A stretch of 64,000 bases of DNA. Origin: Nesterenkonia sp. E16_10. Its GTDB lineage: Bacteria > Actinomycetota > Actinomycetes > Actinomycetales > Micrococcaceae. The stretch covers positions 1-64,000 of the forward strand of contig NZ_JADPSA010000038.1 of the NCBI RefSeq assembly GCF_017347085.1, read 5' to 3'. Numbering within the stretch: the stretch's first letter is position 1; every line of letters starts with the position of its first letter. Below the pieces are notes generated by a model that worked only from the letters and a program-made list of their open reading frames with translations, ran no database searches and was not told where the DNA came from. This document shows, piece after piece, positions 14,920-24,154 of this stretch. Position numbers and translations under genes: made by a program.

Positions 14920-16069
14920 GGGACCTCCCGGGTAGGAACTGCATCATCAGGGCCTCCATGGCCAGGAGCGGGGGGACATTCTGGGTGATCCGGACCCGGG
15001 CGGCGTTGATCGCGTCGAGTCCGGCGAGGGTCTGCTCGGCGCTGAGCGACTCCGCATAGCGTTGCAGCTCCTCACGCAGGTGTTCATTGATCAGCTCCGC
15101 GCCGGTGCCCAGCTTCAGGCTCAGCACATCCCGGAAGACCGCGGTGAGATCGATCAGCGCGCGATCCAGGGAGTCCGCGACGGCGCGCTTGGCCCGCCGG
15201 GTGTTCTCCTCCTCCAGCTTCTTGAACTGGCTGCGCAGCTTGGGCGGGATCTTCTCCTCGGCGTCGAGCCCCAGCGACCGGCGCAGCGAGGCCTGCTCGG
15301 CCTCCAGCCGCGCCGCCGCGGTGCTGGCGGCATCCGCCTGGGTCATCTCCACCAGCGAACCCGCAGCCTTGATCGCAGCCGAGGACGAGGTCAGCCGCAG
15401 CGGCAGCGTGACCACCTGCTCACGACGACGACGCGCCTCCGGGTCCCGTGCCAGCCGGCGCGCCACCCCGATGTGGTTCTGCGAAACCCGGGCGGCGAAA
15501 TGCGCCTGCTCCTCGTTCAGGCCGTCCCGGGTGGTCAGCAGCTGGGCCACCGCAGCGGTGGGCGGGATCCTCAGGCTCACCAGCCGGCAGCGCGAACGGA
15601 TGGTCACCAGCACATCGGCCGGGCTCGGCGCGCAGAGCACCCAGAGGGTATGCGGCGGCGGCTCCTCGATGGCCTTGAGCAGCACATTGGTGGCGCGTTC
15701 GGTCATCCGGTCCGCGTCCTCGACCACGATCACCCGCCAGCGCGCGCCCTGCGGCTTCTCCTGCGCAGTGGTGATCAGCGCACGCACATCCTCGATCTTG
15801 TAGGTCACGTTCTCGGTGGAGACCAGCTTGACCGAGGGGTGGCTCTCCGCGGCGACCAGCCGGCAGGACCGGCACTCGCCGCAGCCCCGGGCCGCCGGTT
15901 CTTCCTGCTCACAGTTCAGCGCCGCCGCGAAGGCGCGCGCGGCGTTGGAGCGCCCCGAGCCCGGGGGACCGGTGAACAGCCAGGCGTGGGCCGGGGTGCC
16001 GGATCCGGCCGCGCGACGCAGCTGTTCGACGACGGCGTCCTGCCCGACCAGCTCGGTGTAGACGCTCAT
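14912..16069 (-). CDS. holB: DNA polymerase III subunit delta prime
   Basis: A 385-residue clamp-loader subunit. The P-loop region reads GPPGSGRSN (residues 34-42) with Arg in place of the catalytic Lys, as usual for ATPase-inactive delta prime. A four-Cys zinc module follows (NCEQEEP, GCGECRSC), then VVEDADRMTERATNVLLKAIEEPPP and the SRC motif in IRSRCRL. It would load the beta clamp together with tau/gamma and delta. It overlaps tmk by 4 bases (ATGA), so the two replication genes are co-translated. Confidence 0.92.
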   Translation of the reverse strand: MSVYTELVGQDAVVEQLRRAAGSGTPAHAWLFTGPPGSGRSNAARAFAAALNCEQEEPAARGCGECRSCRLVAAESHPSVKLVSTENVTYKIEDVRALITTAQEKPQGARWRVIVVEDADRMTERATNVLLKAIEEPPPHTLWVLCAPSPADVLVTIRSRCRLVSLRIPPTAAVAQLLTTRDGLNEEQAHFAARVSQNHIGVARRLARDPEARRRREQVVTLPLRLTSSSAAIKAAGSLVEMTQADAASTAAARLEAEQASLRRSLGLDAEEKIPPKLRSQFKKLEEENTRRAKRAVADSLDRALIDLTAVFRDVLSLKLGTGAELINEHLREELQRYAESLSAEQTLAGLDAINAARVRITQNVPPLLAMEALMMQFLPGRSRA

Positions 16070-16719
16070 GAGTTCAGCAGCTCCTGACTCAGCAGCTCCT
16101 GGACCCGAGTGCGGATCGTGGCCTGCAACTGCTGCGCGGGTCCGGAGGCATCGAGCACCAGATAGCGGCCGGGGGCGTCCTCGGCGCGGGTGAGGAAGGC
16201 GTGGCGGAGCCGGTCATGAAAGGCGTCCTCGGCGGATTCGATCCGATCCGAGCGCCCCGCGCGGCCCTCACGGCGGGCCCGGGCGGCGGCCGGGTCCAGG
16301 TCCAGCAGCACGGTCAGGTCTGGCTGCAGCCCGCCGGTGGCGAAGCTGTTGATCGCCGCCACCGCCTCGGTTCCGAGCTCGCGGCCCTCACCTTGGTAGG
16401 CGACCGAGGAGTCCACGTAGCGGTCGCAGAGCACGAAGCGCCCGGCCTGCAGCGCGGGCTCGATCCGCTGGACCACGTGGGCGGCGCGTGAGGCGGCGAA
16501 GAGCAGCGCCTCGGTGCGTGGATCGATCTCGCCCTGATCGTGCTCCAGCACCAGCGAGCGGATGCGCTCGCCGATCGCGGTGCCGCCGGGCTCGCGGGTC
16601 CGCTCATAGGGCACCGCCTGCTCCTGGAACCAGGACTCGAGCAGGTCCAGTTGGGTGGTCTTGCCGGCGCCGTCGCCGCCTTCGAAGGCGACGAAGGCTC
16701 CGCGTCTGAGATGGGTCAC
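16066..16719 (-). CDS. tmk: Thymidylate kinase
   Basis: A 217-residue dTMP kinase making dTDP for DNA synthesis. The P-loop FEGGDGAGKTTQ lies at residues about 11-22, the DRY motif in CDRYVDSSVAYQGEGRELG, and the LID region in LDLDPAAARARREGRAGRSDRIE. Length is typical. It is the first gene of the leftward tmk-holB-hydrolase operon and is divergent from the PLP-enzyme gene at 16821. Confidence 0.95.
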   Translation of the reverse strand: MTHLRRGAFVAFEGGDGAGKTTQLDLLESWFQEQAVPYERTREPGGTAIGERIRSLVLEHDQGEIDPRTEALLFAASRAAHVVQRIEPALQAGRFVLCDRYVDSSVAYQGEGRELGTEAVAAINSFATGGLQPDLTVLLDLDPAAARARREGRAGRSDRIESAEDAFHDRLRHAFLTRAEDAPGRYLVLDASGPAQQLQATIRTRVQELLSQELLNS

Positions 16720-16820
16720 GCGTCCAGCCTACCCAGCCCCAGGGACACAGAGAGGACACGCAGTTCTCTCGCGCAGTCCGCACACCCGGACCGTCACCGG
16801 CGCTGGGGTACCGTAACGGT

Positions 16821-18200
16821 GTGAACCAGCATGAACGCACCTTCGTGGTCAACGCGGGCCGCGGCCCTCATGGACCGAACCAGCCCGTCAACGTTCCCGT
16901 GGACTTCACCTCCACGTACTCCTACCGGCCCGGTGTGCATGCCGCGAAGGACTACGCCCGGGAGGGGATGCCCTCCTGGGAGCCGCTGGAGGAGCTGCTG
17001 GCCCAGCTCGAGGCCGGCACCCGCACGACCTCGCAGTCCCAGGGTCTGATCACCACCGCCGAGGAGCACCCGGTCCAGGTGCTGCCCGGCCTGCTGTTCT
17101 CCTCCGGGATGGCCGCCATCTCCGCCGTGGTGCACCTGCTTCCCCTCGGAAGCCACCTGATCATGCCGCGACACAGCTATATGGGCTTCTCCGCGCTGGC
17201 CCAGCAGATGGCGGACCAGGGTCTGCTCACGCTGCACCGGGTGGACATCGCCGACACCGAGCAGGTCACCAGCACGCTGCACGACGTCTCCACCCTGGCC
17301 AGCGCCCAGGACGCGTCGGTGATGCTCTGGGTCGAATCCCCGACCAACCCGATGCTGGAGATCGCGGATCTCCCCGCGGTGCTCTCAGCCGCGAAGAAGC
17401 GCGGGGTGCTCACCGCGGTGGACAACACCTTCGCGACTCCGCTGCGCCAGCGCCCACTCCTGCATGGAGCCGATGTGGTGGTCCACTCGGTCACCAAGTT
17501 CCTCTCCGGACACTCGGACCTGATCATGGGCGTCGCGATCACCGGCGACCCGGAGATCCACGCCCGGCTGCACCAGCACCGCACCCTGCATGGCGCGATC
17601 CCCGGCCCCATGGAGGTCTTCCTCGCGCTGCGCGGCGTGCGCACCCTCGCGGTGCGCCTCGACGCCTCAGAGTCCAGCGCCGGCGAGCTGGCCCGCCGGC
17701 TGGATGAGCTCAGCCAGGACGCCGGACTGCCGCTGCGCAAGGTCAACTACCCGGGGCTCGCGGCACACCCGCAGCACCAGCGCGCCGCCGAGCAGCTCGG
17801 CGGTTTCGGCGCGATCCTGACCATCGAGCTCGACGCCGACCAGCCAGATCCCGCCAATCCCGCCGGTCCCGCCGAGGCCTCCAGGCCCGCCGAGCAGCCC
17901 GATCCCGCCGGAGACCTCCGCGCTGCCGGCGCACCGGAGACCGGGCGGCGGATCTCCAACCAGCGCAGCGAGGCCGAGGTTGCCGACGCCGTGCTCAGCG
18001 CGCTCACGCTCTGGACCCCGGCCACCAGCCTGGGCGGCGTGGAGTCCCTGGCCGAGCGCCGTCGTCGTCATCCCGGTGAACCCGCCTCGGTCCCCGACGG
18101 GCTGATCCGCCTCTCGGTGGGCATCGAAGATGTGGAGGATCTCTTCGCCGATCTGCTCAACGCGTTGCGCACCGCCGCAACCGGGGAGCCCATCCGATAA
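16821..18200 (+). CDS. Cys/Met-metabolism PLP enzyme (cystathionine gamma-synthase-like)
   Basis: A 459-residue transsulfuration-family enzyme starting at GTG 16821 (no obvious ribosome site). PLP-binding features are SSGMAAISAVVHLL, VESPTNPMLEIAD, DNTFATPLRQRPL and the Schiff-base Lys226 in HSVTKFLSGHSDL. The family makes or cleaves cystathionine or homocysteine precursors. An unusual Pro/Ala-rich insertion of about 50 residues (about 337-387, DQPDPANPAGPAEASRPAEQ) interrupts the C-terminal domain before SLGGVESL. Exact reaction (gamma-synthase, gamma-lyase or sulfhydrylase) cannot be fixed from sequence alone. Confidence 0.85.
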   Translation: MNQHERTFVVNAGRGPHGPNQPVNVPVDFTSTYSYRPGVHAAKDYAREGMPSWEPLEELLAQLEAGTRTTSQSQGLITTAEEHPVQVLPGLLFSSGMAAISAVVHLLPLGSHLIMPRHSYMGFSALAQQMADQGLLTLHRVDIADTEQVTSTLHDVSTLASAQDASVMLWVESPTNPMLEIADLPAVLSAAKKRGVLTAVDNTFATPLRQRPLLHGADVVVHSVTKFLSGHSDLIMGVAITGDPEIHARLHQHRTLHGAIPGPMEVFLALRGVRTLAVRLDASESSAGELARRLDELSQDAGLPLRKVNYPGLAAHPQHQRAAEQLGGFGAILTIELDADQPDPANPAGPAEASRPAEQPDPAGDLRAAGAPETGRRISNQRSEAEVADAVLSALTLWTPATSLGGVESLAERRRRHPGEPASVPDGLIRLSVGIEDVEDLFADLLNALRTAATGEPIR

Positions 18201-18209
18201 CATCGGGGT

Positions 18210-18521
18210 ATGCAGTCTCCCCTCTCTGATATCTGGATCTTCGTCCTGCAGACCGAAGCCTGGATGCATCTGGCCTTCGCCCTGGTCTGCCTCGGGCTTG
18301 CCATCGTCGCGCTGGTCAAGTGCATCCCGAAGAACGCGCAGCGCTTCGACATCGCCTTCAAGCGGACCAAGGGGTTCTGGCTGGGCATGACCGGCGGTGC
18401 CGTGGTCCTCGCGCTGCTCGGCGCGGCCGGAGCCGGTCCCTTCGGTCTGATCTTCCCGGTGGCCGCGGCCTGCATGGCGATGGTCTACCTGACCGACGTC
18501 AACCCCGAAGTCTCCGACTGA
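18210..18521 (+). CDS. DUF2516 family membrane protein
   Basis: A 103-residue protein with three hydrophobic helices (about 19-38, 57-77, 78-96) separated by the polar IPKNAQRFDIAFKRTKGF loop. It matches the DUF2516 pattern of small actinobacterial membrane proteins with unknown role. It starts 10 bases after the PLP enzyme and precedes gpmA, so it may be co-transcribed with the former. Confidence 0.8.
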   Translation: MQSPLSDIWIFVLQTEAWMHLAFALVCLGLAIVALVKCIPKNAQRFDIAFKRTKGFWLGMTGGAVVLALLGAAGAGPFGLIFPVAAACMAMVYLTDVNPEVSD

Positions 18522-18620
18522 GCTTTTCCGTGCGGCCTGTTCCGATCGTCCTGAACCGGGGCCGCTGACCGCACCCCTGTGCCGATTTCCATGTTCGACT
18601 CCGAAAGGGAGACCACTCCT

Positions 18621-19367
18621 ATGGCCTATGACCTGATCCTGCTCCGCCACGGGCAGAGCGACTGGAACGAGAAGAACCTGTTCACCGGTTGGGTGGATGT
18701 GCCGCTGACCGCGCTGGGCCGTGAAGAGGCCGCGCGCGGCGGAGAGCTGCTCAAGGAGCACCAGCTGCTGCCCGACGTGGTGCACACCTCGCTGCTGCAG
18801 CGCGCCATCACCACCTCGCACCTGGCGCTGGAGACCGCGGACCGGCTCTGGATCCCGGTCAAGCGCGACTGGCGGCTCAACGAGCGCCACTACGGCGCGC
18901 TCCAGGGCAAGGACAAGGCCGAGACGCTGGCGCAGTACGGCGAGGAGCAGTTCATGATGTGGCGCCGCTCCTACGACACCCCGCCGCCGGAGATCGCGGC
19001 CGACGACGAGTTCTCCCAGCTGGGGGATCCGCGCTACGCCGATCTGGGTGACGCCGCGCCGCGCACCGAGTGCCTCAAGGACGTCGTGGACCGGATGCTG
19101 CCCTACTGGGAGTCCGCCGTGATCCCCGATCTGCGCGAGAACAAGACCGTGCTGCTCGCAGCCCACGGCAACTCGCTGCGCGCGCTGGTGAAGTACCTCG
19201 ACGGCATCTCCGACGAAGACATCGCCGGGCTGAACATCCCCACCGGGATCCCGCTGCACTACCGGCTGGACGAGGACCTGAAGCCGCTGAACCCCGGCGG
19301 CACCTACCTCGACCCGGAGGCCGCCAAGGACGCGATCCAGGCCGTGGCCAACCAGGGCAAGAAGTAA
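18621..19367 (+). CDS. gpmA: 2,3-bisphosphoglycerate-dependent phosphoglycerate mutase
   Basis: A 248-residue glycolytic enzyme interconverting 3- and 2-phosphoglycerate. ATG 18621 gives the standard family length and follows GGGAGA; an in-frame upstream ATG has no support. Catalytic His10 lies in [17 protein letters not shown]. The family signatures [33 protein letters not shown] and [17 protein letters not shown] (second His) are intact. It ends in a strong bidirectional terminator shared with the convergent phoU. Confidence 0.96.
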   Translation: MAYDLILLRHGQSDWNEKNLFTGWVDVPLTALGREEAARGGELLKEHQLLPDVVHTSLLQRAITTSHLALETADRLWIPVKRDWRLNERHYGALQGKDKAETLAQYGEEQFMMWRRSYDTPPPEIAADDEFSQLGDPRYADLGDAAPRTECLKDVVDRMLPYWESAVIPDLRENKTVLLAAHGNSLRALVKYLDGISDEDIAGLNIPTGIPLHYRLDEDLKPLNPGGTYLDPEAAKDAIQAVANQGKK

Positions 19368-19407
19368 GGGCAAGAATCAGCGGGCATAGAAGCAGCCTGT
19401 AGAGCAG

Positions 19408-19448
19408 AAAATCCCCTCAGACATCGGATGATGTCTGAGGGGATTTTT
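19408..19448. terminator. Bidirectional terminator between gpmA and phoU
   Basis: A perfect 15-base stem (ATCCCCTCAGACATC at 19411-19425, complement at 19430-19444) with a GGAT loop, flanked by AAA on the left and TTTT on the right. It serves gpmA rightward and phoU leftward. Confidence 0.9.
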
Positions 19449-19454
19449 CGTGGG

Positions 19455-20108
19455 TCACCGCTCGCGGGAGTCCCAGGCGCCGGTGACCAGGTAGTCCACC
19501 TTGTTCGCCACCGAGACCCCGTGGTCTCCGAAGCGTTCGAAGAACCGGCTCACCAGGGTGGAGTCCACGCTGGTGGCCGCGCTTTCCTGCCAGTCCTGGG
19601 CGGCCACGGTGGTGAACACCGAGGCGTGGAGGTCATTGAGCTGTTCGTTGAGTGCATGGATCTCCGCGACCAGGTGCAGGTCGCGGGTCTCCAGCAGCGT
19701 GATCAGCCGCGAGGAGATCTGCGTGGTGAGCTTTGCCATCTTCTCGAAGACCGGGTGCAGCGCGTCCGGGGCCACCCGGTCGGGATAGCGCATCCGGGCG
19801 AGCTGGGCGATGTGCCGCGCGAGATCGCCCATGCGCTCCAGCGAGGTGCTCATCCGCAGCGCACCGACGATCATCCGCAGGTCCGAGGCCACCGGGCCCT
19901 GCAGCGCAAGCAGCTCGATGGCCTTCTCGTCGAGCTCCACCTGCAGCCGGTCGATCTGCGCGTCGGCGGCGATGACCTCCTCCGCCAGCTGGAGATCGGT
20001 GGTGTCGAAGGCGGTATAGGCCTTCTCCATCGCGGTGTGGACCAATGTTGTGATCTGGATCAGCTGCTCACCAAGGTTGATGAGGTCTGCCTGAAAGAGC
20101 TTTCGCAC
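19455..20108 (-). CDS. phoU: Phosphate signalling protein PhoU
   Basis: A 217-residue all-helical protein with two PhoU repeats, each with a metal-binding region (LERMGDLARHIAQLA in the first, FFERFGDHGVSVANKVDYL in the second). It links the Pst phosphate importer to the SenX3-RegX3 kinase. GTG 20108 (VRKLFQADL) is chosen because it follows GGAAAGGAA and gives the usual length; the frame continues 48 codons upstream across the PHO box. It is divergent from senX3. Confidence 0.93.
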   Translation of the reverse strand: MRKLFQADLINLGEQLIQITTLVHTAMEKAYTAFDTTDLQLAEEVIAADAQIDRLQVELDEKAIELLALQGPVASDLRMIVGALRMSTSLERMGDLARHIAQLARMRYPDRVAPDALHPVFEKMAKLTTQISSRLITLLETRDLHLVAEIHALNEQLNDLHASVFTTVAAQDWQESAATSVDSTLVSRFFERFGDHGVSVANKVDYLVTGAWDSRER

Positions 20109-20161
20109 GTGTTTGCGTTCCTTTCCCGCCGTGGAGTATCCCGACATTGAATCCTTGCCGG

Positions 20162-20217
20162 TGCAGATGAACACCAACGAAGTCAGCAGTCGACGCGCAG
20201 GTGAACGCTGGTTGAAC
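20162..20217 (-). promoter_or_regulatory. PHO box upstream of phoU
   Basis: On the minus strand two adjacent 11-base direct repeats, GTTCAACCAGC (20207-20217) and GTTCACCTGCG (20196-20206), match the actinobacterial PHO-box pattern of GTTCACC-type units every 11 bases. A third, GTTCATCTGCA, lies at 20162-20172, about three periods downstream. Orientation is towards phoU. RegX3, encoded next door, is the likely binder. Confidence 0.75.
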
Positions 20218-20278
20218 CCTGGGAGCCGTTGTCGCCATTTGGCTCCGCCCACCCGGCGTCGGGCCTAAGCTGTAGGAC

Positions 20279-21544
20279 GTGGATCCCCTGCTCATCGCCG
20301 CACTGTCCGGCGTCGTCGGCCTGGCACTGGGCGTCGTCGGCATGTATGCCTTCCGTGTCAGCGAGAAGCAGCGCGGCGCGGGCATCGACGTGGACGAACC
20401 CTTGATGCCCGCCGGCGCCACCGAGGTGCTCGCCTCGCTGGGCCTGGCCTACATCGTCGTGGACACCGTGGACGGGGTGGTGCGCGCGAATCCCGCCGCC
20501 TACGCCTTCGGGCTGGTGCGCGGGCATACCGTGGTCCACCAGCAGCTGCTCAACCTCACCGCCCGGGTCCGCGGCGACGGGGTGATCATCGACCAGGAGC
20601 ATGAGCTGGCGCGCGGACTGCAGGGGGAGACCTCCCTGGTGGTGCACCTGCGCGTGGCCCCGCTGGGCGATGAGTACATCCTGGTCCTCGCCGATGACCG
20701 CACCGAGTTCTCCCGGATCGAGGCGGTGCGCAACGACTTCGTCGCCAACGTCTCCCACGAGCTGAAGACCCCGGTCGGGGCGATCTCGCTGCTGGCCGAG
20801 ACCATCGAGGACGCCGCCGACGACGACGTCGCGGTCCGTCGATTCACCCAGCGGCTGCACAAGGAGTCCCGCAGGCTCGCGGCGCTGGTCCAGGACATCA
20901 TCGAGCTCTCCCGGGTCCAGGGCAAGAACGTGGTCCACGCCGGACGGCCGGTGGACCTCGAAGACGTCATCGCCGACGCCGCGGACCGTTCCCGGCTGCC
21001 GGCGGAGTCCAAGAACATCGAGCTCAAGATCGGCGGCACGCTGCCGCACCGGGTCCACGGCGACGCCGATCAGCTCGCGATGGCCTTCCGGAACCTGATC
21101 GACAACGCGGTGCGCTATTCCCCGGAGTCCACCCGGGTCGGCATCGGGCTCTCCAGCCGCGACGGGATCGCCCAGGTCACCGTCACCGATCAGGGGATCG
21201 GCATCGCGAAGGAGGACCAGGAGCGGATCTTCGAGCGCTTCTACCGGGTCGACGCCGCCCGTTCCCGGCAGACCGGGGGCACCGGGCTGGGCCTGAGCAT
21301 CGTCAAGCACGTGATCACCAACCACGGCGGCGAGGTGGCACTGTGGTCCCAGCAGGGGAAGGGCTCCACGTTCACCGTGCGCCTGCCCGAGCTGGACGAA
21401 AGCCTCGACACCTTAGAAGGGCTCGTCCGCGGCGCGTCCGGGCTCGCCGAGACATCCGATCGCACCGCCCCACATGGTCCTGCATCGCGTCACAGTGCAG
21501 CGAATCCGGCCCCCACACGGGCCGGCGAAGGAGGAAACGCGTGA
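20279..21544 (+). CDS. senX3: Phosphate-sensing histidine kinase SenX3
   Basis: A 421-residue membrane kinase starting at GTG 20279. It has an N-terminal membrane helix (residues about 4-24), a PAS-like domain (about 48-140), the H-box VSHELKTP with phospho-acceptor His160, and an ATPase domain with NLIDNAVRYS (N box), VTDQGIGIAKED (G1), ERFYRVD and GTGLGLSIVKHV (G2). It phosphorylates RegX3, whose GTG start overlaps its stop. A disordered tail follows residue 380. Pairing and position opposite phoU match the mycobacterial senX3-regX3 arrangement. Confidence 0.95.
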   Translation: MDPLLIAALSGVVGLALGVVGMYAFRVSEKQRGAGIDVDEPLMPAGATEVLASLGLAYIVVDTVDGVVRANPAAYAFGLVRGHTVVHQQLLNLTARVRGDGVIIDQEHELARGLQGETSLVVHLRVAPLGDEYILVLADDRTEFSRIEAVRNDFVANVSHELKTPVGAISLLAETIEDAADDDVAVRRFTQRLHKESRRLAALVQDIIELSRVQGKNVVHAGRPVDLEDVIADAADRSRLPAESKNIELKIGGTLPHRVHGDADQLAMAFRNLIDNAVRYSPESTRVGIGLSSRDGIAQVTVTDQGIGIAKEDQERIFERFYRVDAARSRQTGGTGLGLSIVKHVITNHGGEVALWSQQGKGSTFTVRLPELDESLDTLEGLVRGASGLAETSDRTAPHGPASRHSAANPAPTRAGEGGNA

Positions 21545-22221
21545 CCAGAATTCTGCTCGTCGAGGATGAGCCCTCATTCTCGGAAGCCCTGTCCTACACC
21601 CTGGAGAAGGAGGGCTACGACGTCGTCGTCGCCGAGAACGGCCTCGACGCGGTCGAGATCTTCACCCGCGAGGGGGCAGACCTGGTCCTGCTGGACCTGA
21701 TGCTGCCCGGCCAGTCCGGCACCGAGGTGTGCCGTCAGATCCGGCTGCAGTCCAATGTTCCGGTGATCATGCTCACCGCGAAGGACTCCGAGATCGACAA
21801 GGTCGTGGGCCTGGAGCTCGGAGCCGACGACTACGTCACCAAGCCCTATTCCTCCCGCGAGCTGCTCGCCCGGGTCCGTGCGGTGCTGCGCCGGAGGGTC
21901 GAGACCGAGATCGACGACGGCTCGATGGTCACCGCAGGACCGGTCAGCATGGACATCGAACGCCACACCGTGGAGGTCGCGGGCGCCCCGCTGAGCCTGC
22001 CGCTGAAGGAGTTCGAGCTGCTCGAGATGCTGCTGCGCAACGCCGGACGGGTGCTCACCCGCGGCCAGCTCATCGACCGGGTCTGGGGCTCGGACTACGT
22101 CGGAGACACCAAGACCCTCGACGTCCACGTCAAGCGGCTCCGGGCCAAGATCGAACCCGACCCGTCCCGCCCTGAGTTCCTGATCACAGTGCGCGGGCTG
22201 GGCTACAAGTTTGAGTCCTGA
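21541..22221 (+). CDS. regX3: Response regulator RegX3
   Basis: A 226-residue OmpR/PhoB-type regulator starting at GTG 21541, overlapping senX3 as GTGA. The receiver domain carries the acidic pair in VEDEP, phospho-acceptor Asp52 in LLDLMLPG, Thr in MLTAKD and Lys in VTKPYSSRE. The winged-helix DNA-binding domain (about 125-225) contains [23 protein letters not shown] and [13 protein letters not shown]. It activates phosphate-starvation genes through PHO boxes such as the one upstream of phoU. Confidence 0.95.
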   Translation: MTRILLVEDEPSFSEALSYTLEKEGYDVVVAENGLDAVEIFTREGADLVLLDLMLPGQSGTEVCRQIRLQSNVPVIMLTAKDSEIDKVVGLELGADDYVTKPYSSRELLARVRAVLRRRVETEIDDGSMVTAGPVSMDIERHTVEVAGAPLSLPLKEFELLEMLLRNAGRVLTRGQLIDRVWGSDYVGDTKTLDVHVKRLRAKIEPDPSRPEFLITVRGLGYKFES

Positions 22222-22277
22222 ACCGGGTCGGTAGACTGGCCCAGGTCCCCAAGCGTCGTCCCCTCACAGGAGTGTGC

Positions 22278-23972
22278 ATGAGCATCGTCAGCGATCCCGC
22301 AGCGCAGAACACCACCGCGGCTGCACCCTCTGCCACCTCCGGAGGCCCGTCGCGCCAGCCGATCCGACGCGCCCTGATCTCGGTCTATGACAAGACCGGG
22401 CTCGAGGACCTCGCCGCGGGACTGCATGCCGCCGGCGTCGAGATCGTCTCCACCGGCTCCACCGCCAAGCGCATCGCCGCCTCCGGCGTCCCGGTCATCG
22501 AGGTCTCCGAGGTCACCGGCTTCGCCGAATGCCTCGACGGCCGGGTCAAGACCCTGCACCCGAGGGTGCACGCCGGAATCCTGGCCGACCGCCGCCGCGA
22601 AGACCACCGCGCGCAGCTTCAGGAGCTTCAGATCGAGCCCTTCGACCTGGTCGTGGTGAACCTCTACCCCTTCGCCGACACCGTCGCCTCCGGCGCCGCC
22701 GAGGACCAGATCGTCGAGCAGATCGACATCGGCGGCCCCTCCATGGTCCGCGCCGCCGCCAAGAACCACGCCTCCGTCGCGGTGGTGGTGGACCCGCTGC
22801 GCTACCACGACGTCGTCACCGCAGCCGGCGCCGGCGGCTTCAGCCTCGCCGCCCGGCAGCGTCTGGCGGCCCTGGCCTTCGCGCACACCGCCGCCTACGA
22901 CACCGCCGTGGCGCGCTGGACCTCCCAGCAGTTCGACGACGACTTCGACGCCGCCTCGGTGCCCGCCTCGCCGCTGAGCCGCACCGAGAAGAAGAAGCTG
23001 AACTTCCCGCCCTACGCCGGGCTCGCGCTGCAGCGCCTGGACACGCTGCGATACGGCGAGAACGCCCACCAGCCCGCGGCGCTCTATGCCGACTCCAGCG
23101 CCGGACCGGGCCTGGCGCAGGCCCAGACCCTGCACGGGAAGGCGATGAGCTACAACAACTATGTCGACGCCGACGCGGCGGTGCGCACGGCCTTCGACTT
23201 CGCCCAGCCGGCCGTGGCGATCATCAAGCACGCCAACCCCTGCGGGGTGGCCGTGGGCGCCACCGTGGCCGAGGCCCACCGGAGCGCGCATGCCTGCGAC
23301 CCGCTCTCGGCCTTCGGCGGCGTGATCGCCGCCAACCGCACCATCACCGCGGAGATGGCCAAGACCGTCTCGGAGATCTTCACCGAGGTCGTCGTCGCCC
23401 CGGCCTTCGAGGAGGAGGCGCTGGCGATCCTGACCAAGAAGAAGAACATCCGGCTGCTGCGCCTGCCCGAGGGGCACCGGCGCGACCGGGTGGAATATAA
23501 GCAGATCTCCGGAGGCATGCTGCTGCAGGCCTCGGACGCCGTCGACGCCGAGGGTGACACCACCTCCGGCTGGAAGCTGGTCTCGGGCGAGGCCGCCGAG
23601 CCGGAGATGCTCGCCGACCTCGACTTCGCCTGGCGTGCGATCCGCTCGGTGAAGTCCAATGCGATCCTGCTGGCGAAGAACCAGGCCACCGTCGGGATCG
23701 GCATGGGCCAGGTCAACCGGCTGGACTCCTGCCGGCTGGCCGTGCAGCGGGCGAACACGCTCGCCGGTGACGGTGTGGAGCGCGCCCGCGGATCCGTCGC
23801 GGCCTCCGACGCGTTCTTCCCGTTCGCCGACGGGCTGCAGAGCCTGATCACCGCGGGCGTGCGCGCCGTCGTGCAGCCCGGCGGGTCCCAGCGTGACGAG
23901 GAGGTCATCTCGGCAGCCCGCGACGCCGGCCTGACCATGTACCTCACCGGGACCCGACACTTCTTCCACTGA
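22278..23972 (+). CDS. purH: Bifunctional AICAR formyltransferase / IMP cyclohydrolase
   Basis: A 564-residue enzyme for the last two steps of IMP synthesis. ATG 22278 is chosen for the AGGAG five bases upstream. The N-terminal cyclohydrolase (MGS-like) domain has [28 protein letters not shown] and [14 protein letters not shown]. The C-terminal transformylase contains [24 protein letters not shown] and a terminal [18 protein letters not shown]. It stands downstream of regX3 with its own probable -10 (TAGACT at 22232-22237). Confidence 0.96.
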   Translation: MSIVSDPAAQNTTAAAPSATSGGPSRQPIRRALISVYDKTGLEDLAAGLHAAGVEIVSTGSTAKRIAASGVPVIEVSEVTGFAECLDGRVKTLHPRVHAGILADRRREDHRAQLQELQIEPFDLVVVNLYPFADTVASGAAEDQIVEQIDIGGPSMVRAAAKNHASVAVVVDPLRYHDVVTAAGAGGFSLAARQRLAALAFAHTAAYDTAVARWTSQQFDDDFDAASVPASPLSRTEKKKLNFPPYAGLALQRLDTLRYGENAHQPAALYADSSAGPGLAQAQTLHGKAMSYNNYVDADAAVRTAFDFAQPAVAIIKHANPCGVAVGATVAEAHRSAHACDPLSAFGGVIAANRTITAEMAKTVSEIFTEVVVAPAFEEEALAILTKKKNIRLLRLPEGHRRDRVEYKQISGGMLLQASDAVDAEGDTTSGWKLVSGEAAEPEMLADLDFAWRAIRSVKSNAILLAKNQATVGIGMGQVNRLDSCRLAVQRANTLAGDGVERARGSVAASDAFFPFADGLQSLITAGVRAVVQPGGSQRDEEVISAARDAGLTMYLTGTRHFFH

Positions 23973-23973
23973 C

Positions 23974-24080
23974 CCTCTGATCCGCTGATCCTCTGACCTG
24001 CGGATCCACTGACCCGCGGATCCACTGATCCACGGGTCGACCACCATTGATCCACCACCACCGCTGATCTGATCCGCGGC
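23974..24080. repeat. Short imperfect tandem repeats between purH and mgtE
   Basis: A perfect 13-mer GCGGATCCACTGA recurs at 24000 and 24016 (16-base period), surrounded by degenerate copies built on GATCC and CTGA from 23974 to about 24080. There is no obvious hairpin with a T-run. It may be slippage-derived spacer sequence. Confidence 0.5.
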
Positions 24081-24154
24081 CGCGGAGCACCCCGCCCTCG
24101 GCACCGGACCTGATCGCCCTATGCCTGCTCGGCACCCTCGAAAGGGTGGAACCT

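Noticed and set aside
17667-19373. Long leftward frame of 568 codons
   Set aside because: It runs antisense through the PLP enzyme, DUF2516 and gpmA, all with clear motifs.
20109-20252. Longer PhoU N-terminus
   Set aside because: It would place coding sequence over the PHO box and lacks a ribosome site; the GTG at 20108 gives the family length.
22203-24104. Long leftward frame of 633 codons
   Set aside because: It is antisense to purH and has only low-complexity Gly/Val/Arg content.
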